In this document: positions 33,287 to 41,833 of the stretch, piece after piece
How the letters are laid out: every line of letters starts with the position of its first letter
How positions within the stretch are numbered: the first letter of the stretch is position 1
Assembly (NCBI GenBank): GCA_963931605.1
Contig: OZ007031.1
Coordinates: 744,001 to 808,000, forward strand
Source: CALUOB01 sp944322305
GTDB lineage: Bacteria > Actinomycetota > Coriobacteriia > Coriobacteriales > Coriobacteriaceae
Length of the DNA: 64,000 nucleotides
Reading direction: 5' to 3'
Translations under genes and position numbers: made by a program
The notes under the pieces: model-generated
The model's database searches: none
The model's input: the letters and a program-made list of their open reading frames with translations, nothing else
What the model was told of the DNA's origin: nothing

Positions 33287-34543
33287 CTAGTCGCGGGGGC
33301 GGAAGTGCTTGCCGGACGGGGTGCCGGCGTGGTCGCCGGGGAGCTTCTCGGCCAGGTCGCGGCGACGCTTCTCGTGCGCTTCGTGCGCGGCGCGCTCCTC
33401 CTCGGCAAAGGCGGGGTCGTCCGGCGTCACGATCTCGTCGCGACGGGTCTTAGGGTTGTAATGGTGCCGCAGCACCGGCTCGAACAGGTGCAGATGCAGC
33501 GCCACCGCAAGCGAGAGCACCGCCAAAAGCACGAAGATCACCACGCGCGCCGCCACCGAGACCTGCGTGATCACCGCCGCACCGATCGCGAGCAGGATGC
33601 ACCAGCAGTAGATGAGCACCACGGCCTGGCGCTGGTTGTAGCCCTCTTGGATGAGGCGGTGGTGGATGTGCCCTTTGTCGGCGACGTCCATGCCCACGTG
33701 AGCGCGCTTGCGGCGCACGATGGCCGAGAACGTGTCGATGATGGGCACGCCGGCAACGATGAGCGGCACGAGCAGCGAGGTGAGCGCGGCGGTGCGGCTC
33801 ACGTTGAGCAGCGAGATCACGCCCAGCAGAAAGCCCAGCATCAGCGCGCCGGAGTCACCCAAAAAGATGCTCGCGGGGTGGAAGTTGTAGCGCAGAAACG
33901 CCAGGCACGCGGCCGCCAGCGCAATGGAAAGCGCGGCGGCGTCCACGCGGCCGAAGAGCAGCGCGTAGTTGTACATGGAAAGCGCCGCGATGGCGGAGAT
34001 GCCCGTGGCCAAGCCGTCGAGGCCGTCGATGAGGTTGATGATGTTGCTGAAAGCCACCAGGTAGAACACCGTGATGGGATACGCGATCCAACCCAGCTCG
34101 ATCTCACTGCCCGCGATGAAGGGGTTCACGATGTGCGAGATCGAAAGGCCGCTCGCCACCGCAACCGAGGCGGCCGCCACCTGCCCGGCCAGCTTGGCCT
34201 TGGGCGCGAGCTGGAACACGTCGTCGATCGCACCGGTGGCGAACACGATCCCCACCGCCGCGGCAAGCCCGGGGTAGCTGATGTTCATGCTCGGGTGCGG
34301 GATAAGCACCGGCGGCCACCCGAAACACACGGTGCCCACGTACTGCACCACGAGAGCGGCGGCCAGCCCGCAGAACAGGGCGATGCCCCCCATGCGCGGC
34401 ACCGGGCGCTTGTTGATGCGGCGGGCGGAGGGGTAGTCGACAGCGTTGAGCTTGAGCGCGATGCGCTTGGCCACCGGCGTCATGAGAAACGTGACGACGA
34501 ACGCCGTGAGCGCCAAGTATATGTGCGTCACCGTGAAGCCCAT
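33287..34543 (-). CDS. WecA/TagO-type undecaprenyl-phosphate sugar-1-phosphate transferase
   Basis: This 418-residue integral membrane protein of the MraY/WecA family has about eleven hydrophobic helices. Motifs are RRINKRPVPRMGGIALF, GAIDDVF, NIINLIDGLDGLATG and HIHHRLIQEGYNQRQA. It transfers N-acetylhexosamine-1-phosphate to undecaprenyl phosphate, the first step of wall teichoic-like or cell-wall polysaccharide synthesis. The C-terminal 60 residues are a charged cytoplasmic tail rich in E, R and K. The sugar specificity is not decided by sequence. Confidence 0.9.
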   Translation of the reverse strand: MGFTVTHIYLALTAFVVTFLMTPVAKRIALKLNAVDYPSARRINKRPVPRMGGIALFCGLAAALVVQYVGTVCFGWPPVLIPHPSMNISYPGLAAAVGIVFATGAIDDVFQLAPKAKLAGQVAAASVAVASGLSISHIVNPFIAGSEIELGWIAYPITVFYLVAFSNIINLIDGLDGLATGISAIAALSMYNYALLFGRVDAAALSIALAAACLAFLRYNFHPASIFLGDSGALMLGFLLGVISLLNVSRTAALTSLLVPLIVAGVPIIDTFSAIVRRKRAHVGMDVADKGHIHHRLIQEGYNQRQAVVLIYCWCILLAIGAAVITQVSVAARVVIFVLLAVLSLAVALHLHLFEPVLRHHYNPKTRRDEIVTPDDPAFAEEERAAHEAHEKRRRDLAEKLPGDHAGTPSGKHFRPRD

Positions 34544-34735
34544 CGAACCTCGTCCCGAAAATGCCCCGAGCGCCGCAAGGCGCCCCTTTTTGATCTAGGA
34601 CATGATACTCGATAGCGAGGGCAACGCGCGAGCGCCGCGCCCGAAAACACGCCACAGCTAAACCGCTGCGACAACGCTGAACGCGCGGCCAAGAGGTCCC
34701 TGCGCGAAAAAGCGCAGGCAGCAGGCTGGTTTTCC

Positions 34736-35128
34736 CTACTTGTCGCCGGCGTCGAGGAAGATCTTGCGCGTGATGAAGTTGTAGAGGGTCACGATGGCGG
34801 TGGCGACAACCTTGACCAGGCGGTAGTCGAACCCCAGCAGATCGGTGCCGAGCCACATGAGCAGGTCGGTCAGGGCAAGGCCGATAGCCGACAGCACGAC
34901 GAAGATGAAAAACTCGCGCTTGCGGCTCATGTCGTCTTTGTGCGAGAACACGTAGTGCATGCTCGCGAAGTAGTTGAACACCACCGAGACGATGAACGAG
35001 AAGGTGGCGCTCAGCACCTCGCTCAGCCCCACGACCTCGTGAAGGAAGACCATCACCAGGAAGTCGATGACGAAGGCGACGATGCCCACACCGGCGAATT
35101 TTATGAACTGTACCTTTAAGTTACTCAT
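34736..35128 (-). CDS. GtrA-family membrane protein
   Basis: This 130-residue protein has four transmembrane helices and the GtrA pattern (FIKFAGVGIVAFVIDFLVM; SFIVSVVFNYFASMHYVF; VKVVATAIVTLYNFITRKI). Relatives are thought to move undecaprenyl-linked sugars across the membrane, which would suit its neighbour of the WecA family. There is no Shine-Dalgarno sequence. A TATACT -10 box ends 8 bp before the ATG, so the transcript probably begins at the start codon (leaderless). Confidence 0.85.
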   Translation of the reverse strand: MSNLKVQFIKFAGVGIVAFVIDFLVMVFLHEVVGLSEVLSATFSFIVSVVFNYFASMHYVFSHKDDMSRKREFFIFVVLSAIGLALTDLLMWLGTDLLGFDYRLVKVVATAIVTLYNFITRKIFLDAGDK

Positions 35129-35136
35129 GGTGAAGG

Positions 35137-35142
35137 AGTATA
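35137..35142 (-). promoter_or_regulatory. -10 box of a leaderless gtrA transcript
   Basis: The minus strand reads GCTATACTCCTTCACC then ATG, placing the expected transcription start at or next to the start codon. Confidence 0.5.
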
Positions 35143-35189
35143 GCACGGGCCCGCGCAAAGGAAACCCCGCGCACAAAAAGCCCGCCCCC

Positions 35190-35344
35190 AGCTTCACGTA
35201 AATGAACCCACCCTCAACAGGTGGGCGCCCTCATCGCCTGTTCCAGCTTCCTTACCAACGAAGGATGCCTGTACTGAACGCGAGTGTGTGGGCTCCCAAA
35301 AAACACTTGACGGTTCACCCAGTTGATCCGCTGGGAGCGGAACA
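35190..35344 (-). ncRNA. Putative structured small RNA between phoR and the GtrA gene
   Basis: The 338-bp gap has no convincing gene. On the minus strand a TATAGT box (35350-35355) precedes about 150 nt with clear internal complementarity. It shows GCTCCCA..TTGGGAGC enclosing GGATCA..TGAACC, TCCTT-cgttggt-AAGGA, a closing GTTCC..GGAAC, then CCCACC-tgttgag-GGTGGG and finally GGGCTTTTT. The size and the long interrupted stem recall 6S-type RNAs, but this is only a guess. Confidence 0.45.
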
Positions 35345-35466
35345 CCTTCACTATAGCCGAAAAAACCGGCAACGTAAGCCTTGACTTTTCCCAGCGTACG
35401 AATTGCTCCGCCAAGGCGAGAAAGGCGCGTTGGATCTGCTAAGACCCGCGTTGCCCGGGGCGTATC

Positions 35467-36870
35467 CTAGGCGCCCACCGCCGGTAAGACCTGCCGGGGC
35501 GCAGGGAACTTCACCGTTATGGCGGTGCCCTCCCCCAGCTTGCTCGAAAGCTCGAGCTCGGCCTTGTGGAACACCACCGCGTGCTTCACGATGGCCAGGC
35601 CCAGCCCCGTGCCGCCGCTTTCGCGCGTGCGGCTGGGATCCACGCGGTAAAAGCGCTCGAACACCTTGGCCTGGCTCTCCTCGGGGATGCCGATGCCGGT
35701 GTCGGCCACCGAGAGCACCGCTTGCCCCTCCTCGCGCCACAGCGTGATGAGCACGCTGCCGCCGGGCTTGTTGTAGCGGATGGCGTTGTCGCACAGGTTG
35801 TACACCAGCTCGTCGAGCAGGCGCGGCAGGCCCTGCACGATCACCGGCTCGCCCTCGACCCCGATGGTCACCTGGCGCTTCTTGGCCGAGCTCGCCAGGC
35901 GGTCGGCCACGTCGGCGGCGATGCCCATGAGGTCGACCGGCTCCTCCTCGCCCAGGAACGAGCGGTCGCGCGAGCGCTCGGACTCGTCCATCTTGGAGAG
36001 GATGAGGATGTCGTTGACCAGCGCGGTCAGGCGCTGCGCCTCGTCGTAGATGCGCCCGGCGAAGTTGCGCACGTCCTCGGGCCGCACCAGTCCCTCGCGG
36101 ATGAGCTCGGCCGCGCCGGAGACGCTGGCAAGCGGGGTCTTGAGCTCGTGGGTCACGTTGGCCGTGAACTCGCGGCGCATGGCATCGGCGCCCTTGAGCT
36201 CCTCAAGCTGTCGGGCGAGCTCGGCTTGCTGGGAGGAGATCTTGCCGATGAGCGGGGTCATCTCGGCATACGAGGCCGAGGCCTCGGGGTTGGCCGGGTC
36301 GATGGCCAGGATCGGCTGCACCAGGCGCCGCGCCGCCACGCGGGCCGCAACCCAGCTCGCCGCCACGATGCCCGCCCCCACCAGCAGCAGGATCCACGCG
36401 TCGTTGAAGATGATCCCCAGCGCGTTGGAAAGCTCGACGGAAAGCCGCACCACGCTGCCGTCTTCCAGGCGGTTGGCCTCGTAGATGCTCACGGCGCCCA
36501 CCGTCTCGCTCGAGCGCTCGGACGAGCCGGCGCCGGTGCGCTGAGCCTGCTCGATCTCCGGGCGCTCGGCGTGGTTCTCTAGGTCGGTTGCGTCTGCGTC
36601 GGTGTCGAAGAGCACCTCGCCGTCGGGTGCCACCAGCGTCATGCGCACGCTGTCCAGGTCGTAGTCCTCAAGCGCGGCCACCGGGTCAGCCGCGCCCGAG
36701 AGCGACGCCGAGAACACCTTGGCCTCCTGCGCGAGCATCTCGTGCGCGTCCGAGACGGCCGCGTACTGGAAGATGCAGGCGGAGAAGACCAGCATCGCCA
36801 CCGCAACCGCCGTGGCGGTGGCGGCGATGGTCACGAAGAGCCGCTTGAACAGCGAGGGCTGCTGGGCCAT
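35467..36870 (-). CDS. phoR: Sensor histidine kinase PhoR
   Basis: This 467-residue membrane kinase has an N-terminal transmembrane helix (about 13-33), an extracytoplasmic domain of about 130 residues and a second helix (about 160-180). DHp follows with ANVTHELKTPLASVSG (phosphorylated histidine) and then the ATPase domain with NLCDNAIRYNKPGG, VADTGIGIPEE and GGTGLGLAIVKH. The start at 36870 has AAGGAG upstream. It is the last gene of the phosphate cluster and would autophosphorylate and signal to PhoB under phosphate control by Pst/PhoU. A GC-rich hairpin (about 36891-36921) separates it from phoB. Confidence 0.93.
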   Translation of the reverse strand: MAQQPSLFKRLFVTIAATATAVAVAMLVFSACIFQYAAVSDAHEMLAQEAKVFSASLSGAADPVAALEDYDLDSVRMTLVAPDGEVLFDTDADATDLENHAERPEIEQAQRTGAGSSERSSETVGAVSIYEANRLEDGSVVRLSVELSNALGIIFNDAWILLLVGAGIVAASWVAARVAARRLVQPILAIDPANPEASASYAEMTPLIGKISSQQAELARQLEELKGADAMRREFTANVTHELKTPLASVSGAAELIREGLVRPEDVRNFAGRIYDEAQRLTALVNDILILSKMDESERSRDRSFLGEEEPVDLMGIAADVADRLASSAKKRQVTIGVEGEPVIVQGLPRLLDELVYNLCDNAIRYNKPGGSVLITLWREEGQAVLSVADTGIGIPEESQAKVFERFYRVDPSRTRESGGTGLGLAIVKHAVVFHKAELELSSKLGEGTAITVKFPAPRQVLPAVGA

Positions 36871-36934
36871 GGGCGCGCTCCTTTCCAAACGCCAAAGGGC
36901 GGACGCAAGCGCCCGCCCTGCTGAGAACGATACC

Positions 36935-37624
36935 TTACCGCACCTTCTCGGCGCGCCGCAGGCGGTAGCCCACCCCGCGCACCGTCTCGATCATGTCGGC
37001 GTGGTCCTTGAGCTTTTGGCGCACGGTCTGCACGTGCACGTCCACCGTGCGGCTGCCGCCGTCGAAGTCCCAACCCCACACCCGCTGCAAGAGCTCCTCG
37101 CGCGTGAACACCACGCCCGGGCTCTGGATGAGAAACGCCAGCAGGTCGAACTCGCGCATCGTGAGGTTCACCTCGGCACCCGCGCAGCTCACCTCGCGCC
37201 GGGCGGTGTCCACCGTGAGCGGCCCTTCAGTGAAGACCGTGTCGCGCCGGGCCGTGTGGATGCGCGCACGACGCAGCAGGGCGCGCACGCGGCTGACCAT
37301 CTCCATCATGCCGAAGGGCTTGGTGAGGTAGTCGTCGGCCCCGGCGTCGAGCGCCGTCACGGTGTCGAGCTCGCCGTCCTTGGCTGTGATCATCATCACC
37401 GGCACGGCGGCGAGCCCCGGCGTCTTGCGCATGCGCTTCAAGATGGCCAGCCCGTCGGTGTCGGGCAGCATGATGTCGAGCAGCACCGCGTCGGGCGTGC
37501 GGCGGGCGCAGGCGGCGCGGAACTCCGCGTCGCTCGCCATGCCCTCCGCGTCGATGCCCGCCTGCTCAAGCGCGTACAGCGTCAGCTCGCGGATGTTCGT
37601 GTCGTCCTCAACGTAGTAAACCAC
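36935..37624 (-). CDS. phoB: Response regulator PhoB
   Basis: This 229-residue OmpR-type regulator has a receiver domain with LLDIMLPDTDG (phospho-acceptor D50), MITAK and YLTKPFG. A winged helix follows (REFDLLAFLIQSPGVVFTRE; RTVDVHVQTVRQKL; TVRGVGYRL). The start is GTG, 9 bp after the phoU stop. It would activate pst genes by binding direct repeats such as those at 42903-42941. Confidence 0.93.
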   Translation of the reverse strand: MVYYVEDDTNIRELTLYALEQAGIDAEGMASDAEFRAACARRTPDAVLLDIMLPDTDGLAILKRMRKTPGLAAVPVMMITAKDGELDTVTALDAGADDYLTKPFGMMEMVSRVRALLRRARIHTARRDTVFTEGPLTVDTARREVSCAGAEVNLTMREFDLLAFLIQSPGVVFTREELLQRVWGWDFDGGSRTVDVHVQTVRQKLKDHADMIETVRGVGYRLRRAEKVR

Positions 37625-37633
37625 CGGTCAGGT

Positions 37634-38332
37634 TCACTCCCCCGCCGTCTCGCTTTTCTCAATCACCGTCTGCTGCGAGTGTACATCATGCACGCCGGTT
37701 ACGCGGAACACAGCCCAGTTGGCGATGCGCTCGGCGTCGTCGGCCATGCGCTCGAAGTACTTGGCCACCATGAGGAGCTCGGGCAGGTGCCGGGCGCCGT
37801 GCTCGGCCTCGCGGATGAGCTTGACCACGGTCTGCTCGGCGTCGACGTACATGGCGTCGACCTTGTCGTCCATGGCGAAGACGGCGTTGGCAAGATCGGT
37901 GTCCTGCTCGCGGAACGCCTGGACCGAGCGCTCGACCATGCGGGCCACGTGCTCGGCGGCGCGGCTGAAGTCGTCGCGCAGGTTGGCGAGGGCCTCGGCC
38001 GGGATGGTCTGCGAGAGGTAGGCGACGTCGCGGGTCATCTCGTCGATGTGGGTGAGGTCGGAGACCACGCGGAAGGCGCCGGAGACGAAGCGCAGGTCGC
38101 CGGCGATGAGCGGCTGCTGCAGCAGCATGATGTCCAGGCAGGTGGACTCGATGGCCTCGCGCAGGCGACGCTCGGCCTTGCGGCCGGCGATGACGCCGGT
38201 GGCCGCGCCCTCGTCGCCCTTGAGCGCCAGGTCGAGCGTGCGGATGTCGGCGGCGGTCTTGTCGGAGAGGCGGTCGATGTAGGACTGCACCTCGTCGAGC
38301 TGCTTCAAGAACTCAGAACGTGTGGTAGGCAT
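37634..38332 (-). CDS. phoU: Phosphate signalling regulator PhoU
   Basis: This 232-residue protein is two three-helix PhoU repeats, with the metal-binding E/DxxxD patterns (SDLTHIDEMTRDVAYL; YFERMADDAERIANW). It links Pst transport to PhoR activity and moderates phosphate uptake. The ATG overlaps the stop of the preceding pstB (TAATG), so translation is coupled. C-terminal tail of about 15 polar residues. Confidence 0.94.
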   Translation of the reverse strand: MPTTRSEFLKQLDEVQSYIDRLSDKTAADIRTLDLALKGDEGAATGVIAGRKAERRLREAIESTCLDIMLLQQPLIAGDLRFVSGAFRVVSDLTHIDEMTRDVAYLSQTIPAEALANLRDDFSRAAEHVARMVERSVQAFREQDTDLANAVFAMDDKVDAMYVDAEQTVVKLIREAEHGARHLPELLMVAKYFERMADDAERIANWAVFRVTGVHDVHSQQTVIEKSETAGE

Positions 38333-39153
38333 TAGCTGAACCTTCCCGTCAGATAGTCGTTGGTAAGTTTCTCCTTGGGGTGGCTGAAGATCTCCTTGGT
38401 GGCGCCGGCCTCCACGAGCTCGCCCAGATAGAAGAAGGCGGTCTTGTCGGCCACGCGCGTTGCCTGCTGCATGTTGTGCGTCACCACCACCACAGTGTGG
38501 TCCTCGGAGAGCTGCTGCATGAGCTCCTCGACCACGCCGGTGGAAATGGGGTCGAGGGCGCTCGTGGGCTCGTCCATCAGAAGCACCGAGGGGTCGGTGG
38601 CAAGCGCGCGGGCGATGCAGAGGCGCTGCTGCTGGCCGCCGGAAAGGCCCAGGCCGGAGTGGTCGAGCTTGTCTTTGACCTCGTCCCAGAGGGCTGCGCG
38701 CGTCAGGCAGCGCTCCACAATCTCGTCGGCCTCTGCGCGGCTGAGCTTGCCCATGCGCTTGGGGCCGTAGAGGATGTTGTCGCGGATGCTCATGGGGAAG
38801 GGGTTCGGATGCTGGAAGACCATGCCCACGTACACGCGCAGGGCGTTGGGGTCGGTCTTGAAGATGTCGCGGCCGTCGAACTCGATGGTGCCCTCCGTGC
38901 GCACGGACTCCACGAAGTCGCACATGCGGTTGAACGTGCGCAGCAGCGTGGACTTGCCGCAGCCCGACGGGCCGATGAAGGCCGTGGCGCGGTTCTTGGG
39001 GATCTCGAGCGTGATGTGCTTGAGCGCTTGGAAGTCGCCGTACCACAGGTTGAAGTCACGGATGGAAAGCGCCGAGGGCACGCCCTCGATCACGCGGTGG
39101 TCCACCCCCGCGCCCTCGACCCTGCGGGCCGACGTCGTGTCGTTGTTCTGCAT
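38332..39153 (-). CDS. pstB: Phosphate ABC transporter ATP-binding protein (PstB, copy 2)
   Basis: This 273-residue ABC ATPase has Walker A GPSGCGKST, the Q-loop VFQHPNPFPMS, signature LSGGQQQRLCIARAL and Walker B VLLMDEPTSALDP. It energises phosphate import by PstC-PstA. The ATG at 39153 has GGAGG upstream; an earlier ATG overlaps the stop of the first pstB. It has a 25-residue N-terminal extension absent from copy 1. Confidence 0.94.
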   Translation of the reverse strand: MQNNDTTSARRVEGAGVDHRVIEGVPSALSIRDFNLWYGDFQALKHITLEIPKNRATAFIGPSGCGKSTLLRTFNRMCDFVESVRTEGTIEFDGRDIFKTDPNALRVYVGMVFQHPNPFPMSIRDNILYGPKRMGKLSRAEADEIVERCLTRAALWDEVKDKLDHSGLGLSGGQQQRLCIARALATDPSVLLMDEPTSALDPISTGVVEELMQQLSEDHTVVVVTHNMQQATRVADKTAFFYLGELVEAGATKEIFSHPKEKLTNDYLTGRFS

Positions 39154-39164
39154 ACGTTCCTCCA

Positions 39165-39953
39165 TCAGCCGAACCTACCCGTCAGGTAGTCGGAGAGCCG
39201 CTGATCCTTGGGGGCCGAGAAGATCTGCTGGGTGGTGCCGGTCTCCACCATGTCGCCCATGTAGAAGAAGGCGGTGCGGTCGGACACGCGGCCGGCCTGC
39301 TCCATGTTGTGCGTCACGATGATCTGGCAGATGCCCGCCCCCGCCTCCGCGATGGAGCGGATGGTCTCCTCGATCGTGAAGGTGGAGATAGGGTCAAGCG
39401 CCGAGCAGGGCTCGTCGTAGAGGATCACGTCGGGCTTCATGGCGAGCGTGCGGGCGATGCACAAGCGCTGCTGCTGGCCGCCGGAAAGCGCGTGGGCGGA
39501 CTGCTTGAGCTTGTCCTTCACCTCGTCCCAGAGCGCCGCCTGCTTAAGCGAGGTCTCCACCAGCTCGTCCTCCTCGTCCTTGCCGCGCAGGCGCCCGTGC
39601 TTCTTGGGCGCGAACAGGATGTTCTCGCGGATGGACTTGCGGAAGGGCGTGGGCTGTTGGAAGACCATGCCGATGGACTTGCGCAGCTCGAAGAGGTTCT
39701 CGGCCTTGGTGTTGACGTTGCGGCCGTGGTAGAAGATCTCGCCGCCCACCCGGCACTTGGGGATCTCGCGGTTCATGAGGTTGAGGCAGCGCAGAAAGGT
39801 GGACTTGCCGCAGCCCGACGGGCCGATAAGCGCCGTGACCTCGCCACCCTTGAACGAAAGGTCGGTCTTGTGCAGCGCCTCGTGCGTGAGGTCGTAGGTC
39901 ACCGTGACGTTGCGCGTGGTGAGCAGGGCCTCGTTTTGGGTCGTGTCGCTCAT
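39165..39953 (-). CDS. pstB: Phosphate ABC transporter ATP-binding protein (PstB, copy 1)
   Basis: This 262-residue PstB paralogue has GPSGCGKSTFLRCLNLMN, VFQQPTPFRKS, LSGGQQQRLCIARTLAMKP and YDEPCSALDPIS. Its start overlaps the pstA stop (ATGA). The two copies differ at many positions, so they are an old duplication and not a recent repeat. Either two homodimers or a heterodimer is possible. Confidence 0.94.
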   Translation of the reverse strand: MSDTTQNEALLTTRNVTVTYDLTHEALHKTDLSFKGGEVTALIGPSGCGKSTFLRCLNLMNREIPKCRVGGEIFYHGRNVNTKAENLFELRKSIGMVFQQPTPFRKSIRENILFAPKKHGRLRGKDEEDELVETSLKQAALWDEVKDKLKQSAHALSGGQQQRLCIARTLAMKPDVILYDEPCSALDPISTFTIEETIRSIAEAGAGICQIIVTHNMEQAGRVSDRTAFFYMGDMVETGTTQQIFSAPKDQRLSDYLTGRFG

Positions 39954-40861
39954 TCGGCGGTCAGCCTCCTTGCAAGGAACTTGCCGAGCACGCGTGCGAG
40001 CACGTTGAAGAGCAGCACGCACACCAGGAGCACGGCGGCGGTGCCCCAGACGATCTCGTCGTTGCCGGGGGTCGGCTCCATCTTGAGCTTCCAGATGTGG
40101 ACGGCGAGCGTCTCGGCGGGGCGGAAGATGTTGAAGGGGTTGGTGGGGCTGGCCAGGTTGGTGCTGGCGAAGTTCAGGCGCGCGGCGGCCGAGCCCGAGG
40201 TGAAGATCAGCGCGGCGGCCTCGCCGAACACGCGGCCGGCCGAGATCACGATGCCCGTGACGATGGCGGGCATGGCCGCCGGCAGCATCACGTTGACGGT
40301 GGTCTCCCAACGCGTGAGGCCCATGGCCAGCGCCGCGTCATGCTGGCTGCGCGGCACGTCCTCGAGCGCCTGCTGGATGGTGCGGACCAGGATCGGGATG
40401 TTGAACATGGTCAGCGCCAGCGCGCCGGCGATGATGGAGATGCCCCAGCCGAGCGTCACCACGAAGAACAGCGAGCCGAACATGCCCACCACGATCGACG
40501 GCAGGCTCGAGAGGGTCTCGATGGCCGTGGACGCCGCGGAGGTGATCCAGTTGTCAGGCGCGTACTCCACCAGGAAGATGGCCGCGCCCAGCGAGATGGG
40601 CACCGAGATCACGAGCGTGATGAGGAGCATGTAGAACGAGTCGAACAGCTGGTAGAGGATGCCCGGGGCCACGTCGTCGGTGGAGGGGTTGGTGAGGAAG
40701 CCCGGGGAGAGCGCCTTGCCCGCGCCCTGAACCAGGATGTAGACGACGATGGCGGCGAGCAGCACGAGCACGAAGCCCACGATGCAGGTGAGGATGCCCG
40801 TGGCGATCTTGTTCTGCAGGCCGATGCGCTTGACGTGCGCGTCGAGGTTGCGGTTAGCCAC
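39950..40861 (-). CDS. pstA: Phosphate ABC transporter permease PstA
   Basis: This 303-residue permease has six transmembrane helices and the cytoplasmic EAA-type loop AALAMGLTRWETTVNVMLPAA. It pairs with PstC to form the phosphate channel. The start is GTG (40859-40861) and overlaps the pstC end by 8 bp. Confidence 0.94.
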   Translation of the reverse strand: MANRNLDAHVKRIGLQNKIATGILTCIVGFVLVLLAAIVVYILVQGAGKALSPGFLTNPSTDDVAPGILYQLFDSFYMLLITLVISVPISLGAAIFLVEYAPDNWITSAASTAIETLSSLPSIVVGMFGSLFFVVTLGWGISIIAGALALTMFNIPILVRTIQQALEDVPRSQHDAALAMGLTRWETTVNVMLPAAMPAIVTGIVISAGRVFGEAAALIFTSGSAAARLNFASTNLASPTNPFNIFRPAETLAVHIWKLKMEPTPGNDEIVWGTAAVLLVCVLLFNVLARVLGKFLARRLTAE

Positions 40862-41753
40862 GCTTCTTCGCCCCCTTCTTGCCGATGAGGTGGATTACGG
40901 CGATGAACACCAGAGACATCGCGAGCAGCAGCAGGCCGAGCGACCACAGCGCGTGGTACTGCATCGAGCCGGTGGTGGCGTTGGAGAGGCCCGAGGTCAG
41001 CGCCGTGGTGAGCGTGGCCGCCGGGTCGAGCAGGCCGGTGGGCATGGAGCGCTCCACGCCGCCGATGACCATCTGGACGGCGAGCGTCTCGCCGAAGGCG
41101 CGCGTCATGCCGAGGATAACCGCGGTCATGAGCGAGGGCAGGGCGCTTTTGAGCACCACGTGCCACACGGTCTGCCAGCGCGTGCACCCCAGCGCGTAGG
41201 AGCCCTCGCGGTACTCGTTGGGCACCGCGTCGAGCGCGTCGATGGAAAGCGTGGTCACCGTGGGAAGGATCATCACGGCGAGCACGATGGCGCCCGACAG
41301 GATGCCGGCGCCGGTGCCGGCGGCCTCGCCGAAGATGGCGCGCATCGCGGCGTTGACGACCGAGAGGCCCAAGACGCCGTAGACGACCGACGGGATGCCC
41401 ACCAGAAGCTCGACCAGCGGCTGGAAGACGCGGCGGCCGAAGCCGGGGGCAACCTCAACCACGAAGATGGCCGAGCCGAGGGCCACCGGCAGTGCGAAGA
41501 CCGTGGAGAGCAGGGTCACCGAAAAGGAGCCCACGATGAGGGGCAGGGCCCCGAAGCGGCCGTCCTCGGGGATCCAGTTACCGCCCGAGATGAACGACCA
41601 GAAGTCAACGCCGTCTTGGAGAAACGTGGCCAGGCCCTGCTGGGCCACCATCACGATGAGGGTGACGACCACGAGCGCTACCAGCGCGATGCACAGGCCC
41701 GTGACCGTGAGCCCGACGTTTTCCAAGGAGCGCTTTGGCATGAGCTTTGCCAT
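40854..41753 (-). CDS. pstC: Phosphate ABC transporter permease PstC
   Basis: This 299-residue permease has six transmembrane helices and the loop SYALGCTRWQTVWHVVLKSA. LLVGIPSVVYGVLGL and RAFGETLAVQMVIGG are typical of PstC. The ATG at 41753 follows GAAAGG. A strong hairpin separates it from pstS, which usually keeps permease expression below that of the binding protein. Confidence 0.94.
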   Translation of the reverse strand: MAKLMPKRSLENVGLTVTGLCIALVALVVVTLIVMVAQQGLATFLQDGVDFWSFISGGNWIPEDGRFGALPLIVGSFSVTLLSTVFALPVALGSAIFVVEVAPGFGRRVFQPLVELLVGIPSVVYGVLGLSVVNAAMRAIFGEAAGTGAGILSGAIVLAVMILPTVTTLSIDALDAVPNEYREGSYALGCTRWQTVWHVVLKSALPSLMTAVILGMTRAFGETLAVQMVIGGVERSMPTGLLDPAATLTTALTSGLSNATTGSMQYHALWSLGLLLLAMSLVFIAVIHLIGKKGAKKRG

Positions 41754-41769
41754 GTCGCAGCCTTTCTCG

Positions 41770-41806
41770 AAAAGGGGCATCCCATCGCCATGTGACGGGA
41801 TGCCCC
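41770..41806 (-). terminator. Hairpin between pstS and pstC (partial terminator)
   Basis: On the minus strand GGGGCATCCC..GGGATGCCCC is followed by TTTTCG. It lies inside the operon, so it probably attenuates rather than ends transcription. Confidence 0.7.
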
Positions 41807-41833
41807 GCAGAGCAACCTATGTGCGCAGCAGCC

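Noticed and set aside
35214..35414. Small minus-strand protein gene
   Set aside because: No ribosome-binding site; the bases are better explained by RNA stems and a terminator-like end.
38332..39046. phoU extended upstream in frame to 39046
   Set aside because: The extension is antiframe to pstB; the ATG at 38332 overlaps the pstB stop and gives a normal PhoU length.
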